Assembly (NCBI GenBank): GCA_037179385.1
Contig: CM074190.1
Coordinates: 6,648,284-6,712,283 of the forward strand
DNA from: Holothuria scabra
Taxonomy: Eukaryota > Echinodermata > Holothuroidea > Aspidochirotida > Holothuriidae
DNA: 64,000 nt
Direction: 5' to 3'
Positions 14,641 through 26,473 of the stretch are shown in pieces. How positions within the stretch are numbered: the stretch's first letter is position 1; every line of letters starts with the position of its first letter. Made by a program: the position numbers and the translations under genes. Below the pieces are notes generated by a model. The model did not search any database. It saw only the letters and a list, made by a program, of their open reading frames with translations, and was not told where the DNA came from.

Positions 14641-16309
14641 AAAACTATAACTATAACTGTAAAAAACAGGTTTACATTAAAGCTATACATCATATCATGT
14701 TGGTATTTGAGTTAAAATGAATGGGTTGATTAAGATCTGTATGAGAACTGATTTTAATTAGCTATAACATAGTAGATCCTGAGGTAATTGCCCTGGCCAT
14801 ACTCCCCAAGCACAGATACTGTAGTCCCAACATGATCTACCACTGTCCTACCCCATCATCAATTTATTATCGGAGAAGCCATTCCAGAATTTAAATATAT
14901 ATCCTCTGATGTTGTGCATGTAGGCTACCAGGTCTCTACTGTTACTCAGTAAGTTTAGTACTGCAAAATAAAGGCAGAGGCTCAGCAGCCCTGGTAGCCA
15001 TGGCTTAATATGATTTTAAAGACAGTTTATTGAGGCTGCATGCAATCTGTACAAAGCTGACAGAAAGAATAACTAGTCTCTTTGTAGCAGTTAGCCTAGC
15101 CAAGCTTCTTAAAGTACACAGAAGATACCCTTTTTCAAAAATTTGTATGTAGGGAATTACACAGGATGCAAACTTAGTAGCACAGACAATAGCTAGATAA
15201 ACTGAAAATGAACTGCAAATAAACACAGTAAGGCACAGACCTCATGTTCATAGTTACAGTAGCAATTCATTCAAGGTGTATCAATCATTAGTTGCCCATG
15301 AAGTTGAGTGGATTAGGTTCAACTCAAGGGATTATCAGGTACCACTGCATAAGACTGAGTAGTTTGTACTGTCCTAGAATCTTCCAGTTCTGTACCACAA
15401 GATTTTTGTAATCTCCCCTTACTGTACACTTTCATACCTAGCAATTCATACTGCTTTTGTTGTAAAAACTTTTATTGTTGAACAACATGGAGTATAGGTG
15501 GTATAGGTTGCTGGACCATGGGATTCATACAACAAAGCCCTTGCCTCAAGCTGATTAAGCTACTGTATTCAAGTCACTGACAATGAACCTCAAGGATGAC
15601 AATGTGTGAAAATCTAGGTCCAGTCACAACAAACAGCAGTGAATTACATACATGCAGGCATCAGAAAATGAAGGTGTTGGCAGGTGCTATGGGCAATTGT
15701 AGGAATATCTTGGGACATATCTTTTAAGGTATGTGTGTGTGTGTGTAAGGGGGGGGGATTAAGAGATGGGGGGGGGGAAGCTGGAACATATTTTTAAGAG
15801 GAAGGGGGAATCTATAATTGATTGCTCCACTAGCCTTATGATCAAGTAAGTGTAATTTCTGAGTGGAGGGAAGATTTGAAGTCCCTCTGAGAAAAGTACC
15901 TGGTGAGTATACCCAACTATACCTGAACTCGTGAGAAATTTTAATTCAGACTTTTAATACCTTTACTCCTGACCTGGTCTCCATATCTGTACTCATGAGC
16001 TGGTACCTGTGCCCATCATACACATGATCCTGTACTTGATCATGTGTCCCACTTCAGTGGCTACATACAAAAATGTCAAACTTAGTGGGGGGGGGGGAGG
16101 CAGACTATGGACAAAATTTTTTCATGCAGAGTGAACTAGAAGTGAAATGTGTGCTCCAGTGGGTGGGGTCAAGGCTGCAGGCGAAGCCCTCAGAAGCTTA
16201 GAGGTTATAGTGAGTAACTGGTAGAAGGCAATGAGGTGGTAAGGGCTATATCTGGAGGAAATGCCCCATGTTGTGCTGCCACTGTACAGTGAACAGCACA
16301 TTCACTAAT

Positions 16310-16465
16310 GAGATGGACTCGGACTCAGACTAGAATCCTTTGGACTCAGATTCGGCTTGAACTCGGGGGGGGGGGGGGGGGTACTGGACTCAGAATTGGC
16401 CCAGAATGTGGGGCACTGGAATCAGAATTGGCTCGGACTCGGATTAGGTGGACTCGGTTACAGCC
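16310..16465 (+). repeat. GGACTCGGACTCAG-type short array with poly-G
   Basis: Repeats of ACTCGGACTCAGA and GGACTCAGATTCGG flank a run of about 15 Gs at 16366-16380. It lies inside the large hAT element. It may be a subterminal array of a further, smaller element whose right end is near CCCTGCAG (16460s), but no matching left end was found. Confidence 0.5.
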
Positions 16466-17104
16466 CTGCAGTAACAAGTAGTCAACTGTATGGAACACTG
16501 TTGTCAATCAGAACCTACAGTGTACAATGCAAGCTTAAATTTAAGCAGTCCCCTATCATTTATCACTTTTTAATCTTAGTAAAACTCTTATTCACATTAT
16601 TAGAAGAATAATGTATATCCTGTGTTCCCCTTACTTTTTTGGCCCCAGGATGACTAAATAATTCATGCCCCATGAAGAGGTCTTAATTACCAAAAATATA
16701 AAATTCTCACCCAGGCCAGAACAATTTACCCAGGGCAGATTTCCAGTAAACACCACCCATGCCCCCTGCCGATTATAGTGCAATTAACTTCATGGACACT
16801 ACTCCCAGACAAGGGGCATGTTGCATTATAGTAAATAAAATAGGAGCTAGCATGGGGAGAAGATAGAGTAATAATATACATAGGATTGAGTTTGAATATT
16901 GCATACATGTTTATGTGGAATTTGTAGTGGACACTGATCTGTTATAAGTGTTTTGATGGGAATCATCAAAATTTGGTGTGGTGAGTAGTTCCATATGTAA
17001 TAAAATTATGCACCCTCTAGGAGTCATCCTGAACCTTTGGTTATATAGTTTAATGTCAATCATTATAAACTAAGTTGTTGTCTGAGGACAAGACCAGTAG
17101 CATG

Positions 17105-17383
17105 CGTATGAATACTAGGTCATGAGTATGGGTACCAGGTCACGTGTATGAGTATGGGTATGGGTACCAGGGCATGAGTACGAGTACAGGTACGGGTACC
17201 AGGTCATGAGTACGAGTACGGGTACGGGTACCAGGTCATGAGTACGGGTACGGGTACAGGTCTGAAGAAAAATAAACCATGAGTATGGGTACGGGTACGG
17301 GTACCAGGCCATGACTACGGGTATGGGTATGAGTACGGAATCTTGTACTCGAGTACGGGTACGAGTAGTGGTACGGGTACTAC
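17105..17383 (+). repeat. Right subterminal GGTACG array of the hAT element
   Basis: Same units as the array at 12491-12765, in the same orientation rather than inverted, ending directly at the terminal inverted repeat. The reading of the minus strand as PYPYPY-type peptide is an artefact of the repeat. Confidence 0.9.
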
Positions 17384-17398
17384 AACACTGGAATTAGC

Positions 17399-18023
17399 TT
17401 TTAGGGATATTTCATCTTCATTCATTGAATATTTCTAATTTTAAACACTGGGTGGATGAAAATCCACCCATCCATGTGTTACGAGGCAAGAACAGCTCAC
17501 TTCAAGTAACCAAGCCTAAAACTGCTGCATAAACTTACCATGATCGTTGATGTGCATTAATGCCAGCAAGACTAGTGATATTTTACATTCAGGATATAGA
17601 CCTAGCCTAGCCTAATTGTTAACAGACTTGAAATAAGATTAAGAAATGGGATGAATTAAGGAAGGATCAATATCAAATAATAATTCCATTGTTGAGTTTT
17701 AATCTACTCCTTCTGTGATCTTTCCCTGTTATTGGTTTGAATGGGACCAAGCTGTAACAGCTTGATGCAACAAAGAACATTGGCCATTGCATGGTGATGT
17801 TTTGTGGTTTTTGGGGCTGTTGATGACTTGACATAGGCCTAGGTCTAACTTTAGTCCTAGCCAAATGGCTAATAAGCCTAACATTAAGATTAACCATAGT
17901 TATGAGGCCCATCTTTTCATCTGGCAAAAGGTCTAGGCTATAGACCAGTGCTGTATTATAGGACTCCAGTCCAGTCCCGTTAAAGACCTAGTAACCAGTC
18001 CAGTGGCCTTCTAGGCATCATCA
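17399..18023. other. Intergenic, no recognised feature
   Basis: AT-rich sequence between the hAT element and a LINE fragment. I see no gene. Confidence 0.45.
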
Positions 18024-18130
18024 TCAACATTTTACAAATATACCAATCAACAAGGACTACTACAAATATAGTTCCTTTTCCTGGACCATCAGAAACTTAA
18101 ACCTACTACCCCAGAATAAAACAGATCTCG
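18024..18130 (+). mobile_element. LINE reverse-transcriptase C-terminal scrap
   Basis: One frame reads QHFTNIPINKDYYKYSSFSW then TIRNLNLLPQNKT. This follows the pattern (aromatic-rich stretch, then I-NWN-LP) common at the C-terminus of CR1/L2-like LINE polyproteins. It is too short to place in a family. Confidence 0.5.
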
Positions 18131-18571
18131 AGGAAACAGGGTTCCGTTAGTTCCCCCCCCCCCCCCCACGGTAGTTTACGCATGTTACTCTCTGCCCCTG
18201 AAATACCTGGGGCGAAAAGTAATGTTTGAACTTACATGTCTTAAAAATAACTTTTAATCTTAAATTTCAAATCCAAATACAAGTCAACCATGAAATCTGT
18301 GGATCGGCCTAACCCTTTTCAGCATCCTCGTCATGACTTCTATTTTTTTTACATAAAATTAAGAGTAGTCTGTGTGTCTATAGGTAGACTTATGCTGAAT
18401 GTGTAAACAATTGTTCTCAGCACTCAATATTATGTGAGTACGTAGGCTATTCATGAGTATAATAAAGCCTACAGCCGGAATGTTGCTTGTAAAGATGTCA
18501 ACATGGCAGTAACCAGTGTCGCACTGAATAGCAAAACACATTGATGATGTTAGAAACTTACAAAGGAAAGG

Positions 18572-19190
18572 TTGATAAAATCTACATTTGACACAGGGAC
18601 CACTGCTATCATATCACATTCTTTTCCACTACTTTCTGCCCCCCAAAGGATTTTTCTGCTAAAAATAAAAGGGGCGGAAAACAGCTTTGAGGGGCTGAAA
18701 GTAACAAGGGCAGAAACTAATGTAACCGATGACATGAAGCAGTTTAAGAACGCAGCCTTAAGGATTCTCAGACTGGATGGTTTACTACATAAGCATGCTC
18801 AACCCTGCTCGTTTGACTCCACCAGGAGTGTTGTGGACTATTTATCTAGATCCAGATCCAGTCTGAATGTTAGTTGTGTGTGCGAATCTCAACTCATTTG
18901 GAACTGGAACTTAGGGAGCTCATGATGCTGATTTGCCTTTAATGTTGGTACCTGTTCTGCGACAAAATGTGTGCCATAGCAACGAATTCTTCAAACCTTT
19001 GATTTCAAAATGCCACGAATACTCTCAACCAAATATGGAGCTAATAAAGGATAAAATCAAGTTTATCGAAGACATAGGAAAATCAGAGCCATGGATGGTT
19101 ACCTGGCATTTTCAGCGACAGAAGTGTTTTTTCTCTTCCTCTGTTTACACTTTCTTCCATCAGCAGACCGATACCTGACGGCCATGTAGT
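18572..19190. other. Unexplained coding-like stretch
   Basis: The plus strand has two adjacent open stretches in different frames. At 18572-18925 there is a segment with MKQFKNAALRILRLDGLLHK. From about 18928 to 19178 there is a segment with LPLMLVPVLRQNVCHSNEFF and SQPNMELIKDKIKFIEDIGK. Together they look like one protein segment of about 190 residues split by a frameshift. On the minus strand the same place offers a basic start exon, 19189-19101 (MAVRYRSADGRKCKQRKRKN...), ending at a CAG/GTAACC donor. I recognise neither. It could be a decayed mobile-element ORF, an unknown gene, or chance. Confidence 0.3.
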
Positions 19191-19263
19191 GTGGTATTTG
19201 AGGGCGCACTACCAAAATAGAAGAAGAGAGACTAATAATCCGGACAGTCAAGTGTCTACTAAT

Positions 19264-19588
19264 ATAATTACCAATCCTCTCACACCATACTACAATTCTG
19301 TTACCGGTTTACCAAAATTCTAAATTGGCTCAGCTCTTTGGTTGACAGCTAATTCAAACAATGCCGAGAACAAACGTTTATATTAGACAATATAAACTGC
19401 GCCGAGAGTGTTTGGTTATACTAAGGAGCTGCCATTGTCAATGGCAGCTCACTGGTTATACACATTGAGTTATACTCGCTGTGAAGCAATAAAATGAGAC
19501 TTTGTCTGGTTTAGGATGAATTTCAGACAATTGTTGGAGAAGGTTAGGAGAATTGGTACTATTTGAGGTGAGTGAAATGGGCATTTAA
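19264..19588. mobile_element. TTAA-type MITE, copy 2 (worn)
   Basis: Shares CCAATCCTCTCAC at the left, then TTTGGTTGACAGCTAATTCA, GAAGCAATAAAATGAGA and GGATGAATTTCAGACAATTG, and ends in GGGCATTTAAA. The right TTAA (19585-19588) is kept; the left is mutated. Confidence 0.7.
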
Positions 19589-19589
19589 A

Positions 19590-19850
19590 GCGAAATATTA
19601 CGTTTAAAATGTTCCAACATAGCATTAAAAGTAAAAAGCTCTAGCCATTATCAAATCATTCAGTCTCAACAATGAACCCCAATAATAGTTTCATTTCCTC
19701 AAAATAATCTCCACAAGAAGAGTTATAGACGTTGCAATGTTGAAAGTTTGGGTAAACAAATCATTCTTGCGCATCAAACAACTGAATTTCTATCTGAGGA
19801 AAACCTACTTCTTGAAAAGAAGTCTAACATACTGCATTTTTAAATAAGTC
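19590..19850 (+). repeat. Dispersed repeat, first of a direct pair
   Basis: About 250 bp here match 24325-24590: both have CAACATAGCATTAAAAGTAA, TCTCAACAATGAACCCC or a close variant, and TGTTGAAAGTTTGGGT-AACA. The order and orientation are the same. The copies are about 80-85% alike by eye. The origin (mobile element or segmental duplication) is unknown. Confidence 0.7.
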
Positions 19851-21399
19851 TTTGGCAATAACTATTGAGAGCAATAATGAATTTTACTTTTTAGGCGCAT
19901 TAACGAAATACGCCAAACTAAAGTGAAGATGTGCAGATCCAAGTTAAAATATCGAGATTAAAAGTCAAAATTTAGATTTTAAAAGTCGAAATTTGGACTT
20001 TTTTGGGAGTTTTTGTTGCCATGTCCCTTTTAAGTCATTACACTCTCTCACTCCGCCCCCCCCCCCCCAAATTGTCATCAGCTTCACTAAGGGTAAACAC
20101 GGTCATTACAACTGAAAGTATTATACACCCTACCACCTTTGTTAATGTTTTATGACTTGACAATGAAAAGAAGTCTTGATATAAACCTCATAATCATTTG
20201 TAAGCTCATAAATAGTATAGATTAGAGCGACTTTTGTAGGTTATACTGGTATTGTTTGGTGCTTTACGGATCAAAGATAAGCATACAATTAAGTTCAAAC
20301 TTTGCCATGCATCCAGAGTTCAAATATTTTATTATTAACTGTCAAAATGAAGGTGACGTCAACAGGTTAAAGTAGACCGCAAAACGATGGAAGGTTCAAT
20401 CGGTGAGCTTTCTGTAGCTTACCGTTACAAGAAAGACAGTTGTTTTAGAACTCTTTTAACCACATACCCGACGGATCAGGCATTTGGACGGGACCCTGGT
20501 TTAGTATGAATTACCAAATTCAGCTAGAAGTCGCCCAAGTACAAGCAAAGATATGGAAATGAATTGATCTGAAGCAAACAATCTTCTTGCTCGCTCAAAA
20601 CATAGGATTACACGGATAATTTTAAATCAATCACGGTTTCTTAACTTCAAAAGACTTTTCCATGTCATCGGAGTTGCTGTTCCCTGCTGCAATCAAACTA
20701 CCTGTACATTTTGTGTTTACTGTTGAAAGGACATGCTCTTCTTACAGCAGTTCATTAATCATATTTTTCAAATCTTTTGTTGGTTATGTACAAAACATTT
20801 TCATTTGAATAAATATACCAACAAATGTGGTTGGGCAGATAATCACGAACATATATAAATTAACCCTTACTATAAATGAACTGTCTTGTGTACTTTAATA
20901 CTTACACAAAAAAATTGATTTCTTTTCATCTGACAATTAGGAACTTTGGGTAGAACACTTTGCCATGGACGATAATACCTCATTTTGGAAAAAAAAAATG
21001 TAGTGAGGATTTATTGTGTGACTGAAAATTCAGTAAACAATTTTTTCAAACTATGAGGGACATATTCCCCGGATAGATCTTCTGAACACGATCCGAATTG
21101 CAGTGATAGCTAGCGACTTAAATGTTTGGTTTCGCAGAACAACTCTTTGTCAGAGCGTCGGGGGGCCCCAAAAATGCGAGTAACACATACTACAATTATA
21201 CATTTAATAGTAAGGGTGCAGGTAGGATACGGACGTGCAGACGTGCCAGTCTATTTGACATGCGTTTAAAAGTCTACCTAGTGGGAACTGCTTCATTATT
21301 TGCCCTCCAATCCTGCAGAATAACGTTACATGACATCATTGCATGAAGTCTGTCGACATCATTATACATGGTCCATTCCTGTTCCGACAATGTCCAAAT
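19851..21399. other. Intergenic upstream of small-protein gene copy 1
   Basis: AT-rich, with a poly-C run near 20057. I see no exon, RNA gene or element ends. Confidence 0.45.
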
Positions 21400-21716
21400 A
21401 ACCGTCTTTGTCTAATGCCAACAGTCTGGTTGGTTGGAAAAATAATGAGAACAAGAATTTCATCCACAGTGAGGTCTACTCGTGTGATTATTTCTACGTT
21501 GTTCACAACAGAGTAACTGGCACGCGACTTGGTGTGTTGCTGGGATTAACAATGAAAAACGCTTTTGAAAATTTCAAGAACCTTTCGTGAAAAAGACAGA
21601 AATTGCAATATGTTTTAAAATGAAGTTTGACAACATAAGCATACCTGTAAATACAACTGCCCTCATTTTTGTTACAGATAGACACGTGGTTTCAGCGCAT
21701 CAAGATAACACTACAA

Positions 21717-21741
21717 CCAGGGAACTCTCATAGTTCCCTGG
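21717..21741. other. Perfect 10-bp hairpin in copy 1 upstream region
   Basis: CCAGGGAACT, loop CTCAT, AGTTCCCTGG. It lies about 150 bp upstream of the copy 1 start codon and has no counterpart in the two homologous upstream regions (37.2 and 38.3 kb). Confidence 0.6.
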
Positions 21742-21799
21742 GCGGGCTTTCAAGGTTCTTAAGTTCAATGAAACCATGAACCCATTGCGTAATATCGCC

Positions 21800-21889
21800 C
21801 ATGATAAAATCAAATGAAGTGAATCAGATTGCTTCATTTAAAATTTGCAAATAGCACTAAGAGCATTGATACAGTCAAACACTTTTAAG
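21800..21889 (+). promoter_or_regulatory. Probable promoter / 5' UTR, small-protein copy 1
   Basis: An AT-rich element (ATAAAAT near 21804) is followed by the block AGATTGCTTCATT (21826-21838) and GCAAATA-CACTAAGAGCA just before the start codon. The same blocks occur at the same spacing before the two other first exons (37461 and 38531). Conservation of position in three diverged copies is the evidence for function. Confidence 0.5.
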
Positions 21890-21910
21890 ATGGAAAGCAA
21901 GACTTTGTTG
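21890..21910 (+). CDS. Small secreted SMB-domain protein copy 1, exon 1
   Basis: Seven codons starting at the ATG, reading MESKTLL, then a GTAAGT donor in phase 0. This is the first part of a signal peptide; exon 2 (25480-25531) supplies the hydrophobic core. It matches the first exon of copy 2 (MASKTLL, 38531-38551). Taken alone it would be invisible. It is supported by the paralogue, the conserved upstream blocks and the compatible splice phase. Confidence 0.65.
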
Positions 21911-22059
21911 GTAAGTACTTGTCTCAGTCCGTAGGGTTGTTCTTCAAAAATTGTTCATTTAAAGTCAATGCAAATTTCTTAAAAGTATTTTTGTATAAAG
22001 TTCTTTCGGCTGTCTTACACCATAAGGATCAACTTGTGACAACATACACAACTTCGTGC

Positions 22060-22250
22060 CTGTTCCGAGTTCGGTTGGAAAAGCATCCGACTTTGACTCG
22101 ACAGATCTGGGGTTTCTTTCCCAGGTCGGGTCATACCAAAGGCTAAGAAAAATGAACAGTGCAGGCGTGTGTGAAATACTCCGCATAATCAATGGAGTAG
22201 GAACAAAAATTCAGTGGCTCACAATTGGAAAAAGGCCGTGGGAGCCGCTT
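22060..22250 (+). repeat. tRNA-derived SINE, copy C
   Basis: The tRNA-like head includes TCGGTTGGAAAAGCATCCGA and the degraded B-box region GGGGTTTCTTTCCCAGG. The body has CATACCAAAGGCTAAGAAAA, TCCGCATAATCAATGGAGTA and CACAATTGGAAAAAGGC. It is inserted in intron 1 of small-protein copy 1. Confidence 0.7.
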
Positions 22251-22299
22251 GTGTCATGTTTAAAGGCATATTCTGGAGACAAAATTCGTTAACTTAAAA

Positions 22300-23740
22300 A
22301 TAAACAGAAAAAAATTCTCTTTCAGATGGTGAAAACTGGATCTCGATAGCGTATAGCGTTCGGTCGATACAAATTTTTCTTGGAATTTGATGCATCTTGG
22401 GAAATCTGTGATGTCATCTTGGCACATTAATTTAACATTGTATTCAATTTATTTATAATTATGATGCTGCTGCAGGCAATACTAAGCAATATTTTTGGTT
22501 GTAATCTATATATGGTGAAGGGTAATGCTAGGTCTAAAGGAAAAGATATTCAAACATTCTAACAGTATCAATATTCAAGGAACAGGATGTTCAACTATAA
22601 AGAAAAACAAAAGGATTCTGAAGGAATGTGCCCACATTACATAACTTTTTGTGGCTCTGTTGAAAAGCAGAGATATTTTTAACAAAAATAACCAGTCTTT
22701 AAAGTGAGATATCTTGAGTTAGGAAAATGGTATTGTGATAGGGTTTGAAGGACATAGCGTGGAATATTGTTTGAAAAAAAAAACAGAGGCGAAAACCCAC
22801 CAGAACATTCCTTTAAGCCAAAAGCCTGTAAATTGAAGCGTGAAACCCTATCCAGCTACTTTGATACCTCGGTGCAATTTTATGGCTGCCTGGATAGTGT
22901 GAAATTAGCAAATAGCTATCTCGTTGTCTTTTTGTCAAGTGTTATTTCCTCTTATCTGTATAACAGAAACAATATCTGGGCTTCTTAAACAAAGGAGAGT
23001 TGTAAATAACGCTTAAGAGTCTCTTAAAAAGGAGAAAGTTAAAAAAAAAAAGAAAAAAAAACTGAAGCGTGTTCTTTTTCATGCCAAGTGTTAAGTAATT
23101 GTCTCGGTTTGAGTAAGACTTTAATTGAATTTGGCTCGAAAGAAAAATAAGACATTAAACTCCTTGGGGATCGCCTTAGCTGTCACTACAGTCGTAAAAC
23201 TAATTCTAAAGCTTACAAATAAATGGAGAATGCCTTTCTTGAGAAGGCTATTGTTCCACCATTTCAATTGAAATATTTACAAAGTATCATGAAAAGAAAC
23301 TATTTGTTAAGTGCAGTTGGGGTCCATGTTGTAATTGAAACACTTTCAGACTCTATTAACTAGTGTGACAGAAATCATAATGTGAGTAGTTCAATTAAAT
23401 AAAGAAAATCTGAGAAATGTAATGACAAAGTTCTTCCGATCAAGTAATCAAAACACATAATCCGATACGGTTTTGGTTATCCAAAAATCGAAGGTAACCG
23501 TCCATTCAAACAACTAGAGAGCTGATGTTTAGAATATCTCTCTAAACAACAACTGTGTGCATGCAGGTCATATTCTGACTGATTGCTACCGGTCAGATGA
23601 AGCTATAAATTTTCAATTCTGAGTATGAATACTCAATTTATGCAAATTTTCCCTATTCACAAAATCCCAACTTTGTGTATAATTCACCCCCAATTTTCCA
23701 AATTTCACCCCAAGCATTTCGAATTCACCCCTGGGGGTGC
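22300..23740. other. Intron 1 of copy 1, no recognised feature
   Basis: AT-rich intron DNA. Nothing is identified before the hAT terminus at 23752-23766. Confidence 0.4.
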
Positions 23741-23751
23741 ACCTGGACCCC

Positions 23752-23766
23752 GGTTGAGAAGCACTG
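23752..23766. mobile_element. Right terminus of a hAT element
   Basis: GGTTGAGAAGCACTG is the reverse complement of CAGTGCTTCTCAACC, a hAT/Charlie-like terminal sequence. It is preceded by the C-rich stretch typical of such ends (CCCCTGGGGGTGCACCTGG). No left end with a matching target duplication was found, so the element's extent is unknown (perhaps from about 23600). Confidence 0.5.
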
Positions 23767-24324
23767 CTTTAGATGTTCTGTTCTATATTTTCTGGGTGGA
23801 GACAGAAATATGCCTTCCATCTTATTCGTTTAACGAAAAGTTCTGTCTTTTCTATTAGACATTCCAAGAAGGCCTACTCGTTTCTCGATGGAAACGTAAA
23901 TATTTTTGGTTGAATAACCGTAGTTCATCCGGTCCATGTCGTATCCTTGGTTGCTACAGTGATTAACAATAACGAAGCTAAATAAAATTATGAATACGTT
24001 GCACACCATAGTAGAGTGTTCAATACAGTAACTGCATGCGGGCAGAGCAAAATATAAATAACTACAAAAGAGCGGGTTAACACGTATCCATATTAATTCC
24101 GTATATTTAAGTTTCAAGACCCGGTCGTCAGGCGGCTGACATTACGAATGTGGAACAACAATTTGAATAAGTGAAATAAACGATCAGATAGTTTCAAGAA
24201 TGCAGCCGGCGATCATTAGTACATATCTTAGTGTAATTGTTGCTGTGATATAGGTTGTACAAAGCAAAGCAAAACAAAGGCAGAATTAAATACGATGGAA
24301 TGGCATAGCTACGCATAGTGCGGA

Positions 24325-24590
24325 TTAAAAGGAAATATTGCGTTTTAAATGCTCCAACATAGCATTAAAAGTAAAAAGCACTAGTCATTATCAAATCAGT
24401 CGGTCTCAACAATAAACCCCAGCTATAGCTTCATCTCCGCAAATTATTATACACAAAAACAGTTATGGAAGTTGCATCTTTTGAAATGTTGAAAGTTTGG
24501 GTGAACAAATTATTTTTGAGCAACAAACAACTAAATTTCTGTTTGAGGTAAACTTATTTCTTGAAGAGAAGGCAACCATACTCCCTTATT
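24325..24590 (+). repeat. Dispersed repeat, second of a direct pair
   Basis: See 19590-19850 for the partner. This copy sits in intron 1 of small-protein copy 1. Confidence 0.7.
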
Positions 24591-25479
24591 TTTTAATTAT
24601 TTATCACTCTTTGCAAATAAATATTGGTTTTAAAAGGATAAAATTTCCTTGTAAAGCAATTGCAGTATTTCCTTTTAATTAAACCTGTTTTGAGTGTATG
24701 CAAGTTGAAATAAATTCCGAACGTTTGTTGAGAGAGCCACAGCCTTTTACGCAAATTATAAATACTTTTTCCCAAAGGCAAAGGTCACAGCGTTTGGATG
24801 AATTAATGTAAGGCGTAACTCTCTTCAGGATTTCCATGTGATTGAAAATGAAGATTTATTTAAGGGACCAAATAAATTTACTTAACTCAGTGGCATTTCT
24901 ATATTTTTTATCGTTGAAGGAAGTATTGTTGTTCCTCCATCTATTTTTAAAAGATGTTTCGGTTAAGAGGGCGTACTAAGTGCCTATCGTTTTAGGTGTG
25001 GCTTGATAGGGAACCCCCTCGGTGAGAAATTTTCCCAGGACGGTACAAGTCGTCTTTTTCTACAATTACAGTTGTTACCATTTTTGTTGGGGATATAGAC
25101 AACAATGATATATAAATATGATGCATATATCGAGAGCAGGATCTATGGACTTCTGGCTACGACTCCGATTTTCACGTGATCTGCACAATCGTCAGGCAAC
25201 GGGTGATTCACTTGTCGCGGCGCTGGTCAGTACATTCTGTATGACCTCTCTTTTGAGTGCCCGCACTTTGACAGTAGCTCCGTTCTTTGGTTGTGTAGGT
25301 TCATATTGTTTGCTAAGGTTACCTCTACCTTCCTCCTATGCAGAGGTTGCATTGACCCGATTTACTTTGCTTTTATTAGGCCTATTTCGATATAACCGTA
25401 AAACTCTATCCAACTACTACCGGTAACCTATTTCGATATATTATGTATTCAAGTTCACTTATATGTTACTTTTCTACAG

Positions 25480-25531
25480 CTCATAATGGTGTACCTCGTT
25501 GCATTAACAATTCTATCTGTTCAAGTATACG
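25480..25531 (+). CDS. Small secreted SMB-domain protein copy 1, exon 2
   Basis: 52 bases after a TTTCTACAG acceptor, ending in a GTGAGC donor (phase 1). It encodes LIMVYLVALTILSVQVY plus the first base of a Gly codon. Joined to exon 1 this gives a typical signal peptide with a hydrophobic core. Exon length and borders are identical to those of copy 2 (38844-38895), where the peptide ends in VEVCG. The two copies differ at several residues, so they are diverged paralogues rather than a recent exact duplication. Confidence 0.75.
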
Positions 25532-26473
25532 GTGAGCAAAAACATTTAATTATTTAATTATTAATACAAAAGCGAAATAAAAAACATCTCAATCTTTTTT
25601 TAATTTCAGTTTGTTTCTTATATCACTTCAACTAACTAGTTCAACAAACTTTCTGTGGATGGAGGGACAGTGTTACATTAACAATCTTCGCTTTATACAC
25701 AGGTTCGACTTTGTCATTACTAATTGAAGGGCAAAAAATTAGTACTCAAAAATTTTCTCTTTATCTCTGAAGGCTTGGAAAATGATCCAAAACTCTTTTT
25801 TATTCTCTCCTATCGATTTCGACAACATTTACCTCAGCCTATGTTTCATGCAATAACTGAAGTATATACAGCTGATATTAATTCACGACTAAGATTGGGC
25901 ACGTAAGCCCAAAAAGCTTCATGGAGTTTGTGGGAAGAACCCTCCACGAACAGTACATTACAACAGCAGAGATATACAAAGTTTCACAATGAAAGAACGA
26001 AAAAATAAAGAACAGTAGACTAGAGAGAGACAGGCAAAGACAGAAATAGAGAAAATGTCAGCTACGTTTACTCATCAGGAACAGTCTGAGAAATCTTTAA
26101 AAAGTGTTCCGCCGACTTACTACTTTAGATTTAAAGTGGGAGCGAATTCCAAATAGAGGGTCCAGTGAAACGAATCTCTTGTTTCTTATGAGGTAAACTT
26201 TAAATGCGATGGGAGGGGTAGAAAGAAACTAGAGACAAACTAACTGACTGACTAATTAACTATAGCTTAATGACCGCTTTCGGACCAGAAATGGAAGAGA
26301 TCTTTTACTAAAACTCAAAATAATCGGATCGACATCGCAAACAGTGTGACCCTCGACTACGTTTACTTCGCGCCCGTGGAAGTCTACTTCGTGGAACACG
26401 GGCACAACGGTCTTCATTGTTTGCCCCCGAAATGACGTTGCTTGACGTCAATGCATTAAATCTATCAGTCTTA

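Larger units (their letters stand above)
12483..17390. mobile_element. 4.9-kb hAT-type element with subterminal arrays
   Basis: The left end CAGTGTTGTAGT and right end ACTACAACACTG are perfect inverted repeats. The flanks carry a perfect 8-bp duplication GAATTAGC (12475-12482 and 17391-17398), which fixes the insertion boundaries and points to the hAT superfamily. Just inside both ends are tandem arrays of a GGTACGGGTACC/CATGAGTACG-type unit. A worn inverted piece of the same array is visible around 15940-16040. No transposase frame can be read in the 4.3 kb between the arrays, so it appears non-autonomous or decayed. Confidence 0.88.

Noticed and set aside
17115..17312. Minus-strand frame rich in Tyr-Pro
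   Set aside because: It is the reverse of the GGTACG array in a transposon end.
19101..19189. Minus-strand exon as the missing first exon of ANKRD42
   Set aside because: It ends in phase 2, while the exon at 9497-9648 needs a phase 1 partner; the basic peptide does not resemble the ANKRD42 start.
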